A stretch of 64,000 nt of DNA, from the NCBI GenBank assembly GCA_947503575.1, contig CANNDZ010000001.1, positions 682,001 to 746,000 of the forward strand. Direction: 5' to 3'. Position 1 is the stretch's first letter. Every line of letters starts with the position of its first letter. This document shows positions 63,499 through 64,000 of this stretch, piece after piece. Origin of the DNA: an uncultured Kordiimonas sp. (lineage in GTDB: Bacteria; Pseudomonadota; Alphaproteobacteria; Sphingomonadales; Kordiimonadaceae). Made by a program: the position numbers and the translations under genes. The notes under the pieces were generated by a model. The model was not told where the DNA came from. It ran no database searches and saw only the letters and a program-made list of their open reading frames with translations.

Positions 63499-63972
63499 TT
63501 ACATATCCTGCTGAATAAGTGGCAAATGCTTCTTTACAGGCGAAGACTGAATGATCGAAGAGTTGGTCATCGCAAAGGGGATGATTTTATCAATGAGCGC
63601 TTGCATATCTTCTATCGATGAAACATAGGCGCGGGCGAGGAAACAATCCTCCCCGGTGATGCGGTCACACTCCACAACTTCAGGTATGGTTTGGAGTAAC
63701 TTGGCAACCTTTTCCAATTGCCCCGGAATGGGCCGTATGCGCAGCCAACAGGCAATATGATACCCGAGTGCTTTAGGGTTGATCGAGATCGTATATCCTT
63801 CAATTATGCCTGCTTCTTCAAGCCTTTTTATGCGTTCCGCCACACTGGGCGGCGACAGCCCAATCATGCGACCAAGTTCTGCGTGGCTAATCCTGGCGTT
63901 GTCAAACAGGGCATCCATAATACGCGCGTCGACACTGTCGATTTTGCCACTTTCATAACGAAGGCGTTTCAT
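63499..63972 (-). CDS. Lrp/AsnC family transcriptional regulator
   Basis: A 157-residue regulator. The N-terminal HTH (ISHAELGRMIGLSPPSVAERIKRLEEAGII) is followed by EGYTISINPKALGY and the RAM ligand-binding domain (about residues 70-145; VVECDRITGEDCFLARAYV). Family members respond to amino acids and often control the neighbouring gene, which would lie beyond the window's end. AAAGG stands 8 nt before the ATG. It is the last gene of the window. Confidence 0.93.
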   Translation of the reverse strand: MKRLRYESGKIDSVDARIMDALFDNARISHAELGRMIGLSPPSVAERIKRLEEAGIIEGYTISINPKALGYHIACWLRIRPIPGQLEKVAKLLQTIPEVVECDRITGEDCFLARAYVSSIEDMQALIDKIIPFAMTNSSIIQSSPVKKHLPLIQQDM

Positions 63973-64000
63973 TAATTTAGCCTTTAAAAATTAGAAAAAA

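Noticed and set aside
1-64000. Defence systems, prophage, integrons, toxin-antitoxin pairs, CRISPR
   Set aside because: I looked for integrases, transposases, Cas, restriction-methylation and toxin signatures in the translated frames and found none.

Overview
The window is a gene-dense chromosomal segment of an alphaproteobacterium, probably marine and heterotrophic. Several gene neighbourhoods support this: dnaX-ybaB-recR preceded by the SRP RNA; ftsE-ftsX next to an MJ0042-type zinc-ribbon protein and hpt; lysA-lptM-argH-tlpA; and families typical of Alphaproteobacteria (DUF2125, DUF2336, TIGR02186/PF09608, STAS-MlaE, CpdR-like receiver). I cannot assign a genus from the sequence alone. I see no tRNA, complete rRNA, CRISPR array, insertion sequence, integrase or prophage.

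Layout. 0-4.4 kb: end of a PF09608 protein, a TusA-like protein, bioB, a DUF547 protein and a Bax-inhibitor-1 protein. 4.4-9.1 kb: ABC exporter pair (FtsX-like permease and ATPase) divergent from a TesA-like esterase, then thpR. 9.1-15.9 kb: lipoprotein hydrolase, Tat-exported PhoD phosphatase, ketosamine kinase plus LMW phosphatase, sirtuin, pterin dehydratase, PAS_5 protein and nudC. 15.9-21 kb: SRP RNA, dnaX, ybaB, an inserted DUF3089 gene, a small acidic ORF, a GIY-YIG protein, recR and a GFA protein. 21-28.7 kb: dapE-dapD, a pyrimidine nucleotidase, a PAS-GAF-GGDEF cyclase coupled to a DUF2336 protein, a DUF2059 protein and argB. 28.7-35.3 kb: membrane and metal genes (YhhN, LplT-like MFS, CDF transporter, aspartoacylase-like, hemH, PCuAC, pip). 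35.5-41.2 kb: one co-directional run of ATP-grasp, nucleotidyltransferase and an Mla-type lipid transporter with its lipoprotein. 41-48 kb: MFS, methyltransferase, rraA, metX-metW and hisC-tyrC. 48-58 kb: envelope and division genes, then lysA-lptM-argH-tlpA. 58-64 kb: an accessory stretch that looks less GC-rich, with a serine hydrolase, a membrane-anchored AraC regulator, a CxxCH lipoprotein, an orphan lipoprotein and an Lrp regulator.

The most unusual signal is that two unrelated housekeeping genes, ybaB and tlpA, each have a diverged copy of their own 3' end lying downstream of an apparently inserted gene. The ybaB tail recurs after the DUF3089 gene (69 nt without indels). The tlpA tail recurs after the retropepsin gene and again, more weakly, about 4.8 kb further on, past the accessory genes. 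These look like scars of gene acquisition at operon gene ends with the host tail left behind, and no recombinase is nearby. The second candidate of interest is the ATP-grasp/nucleotidyltransferase/Mla run at 35.5-41.2 kb, which could make and move a modified lipid or envelope compound.
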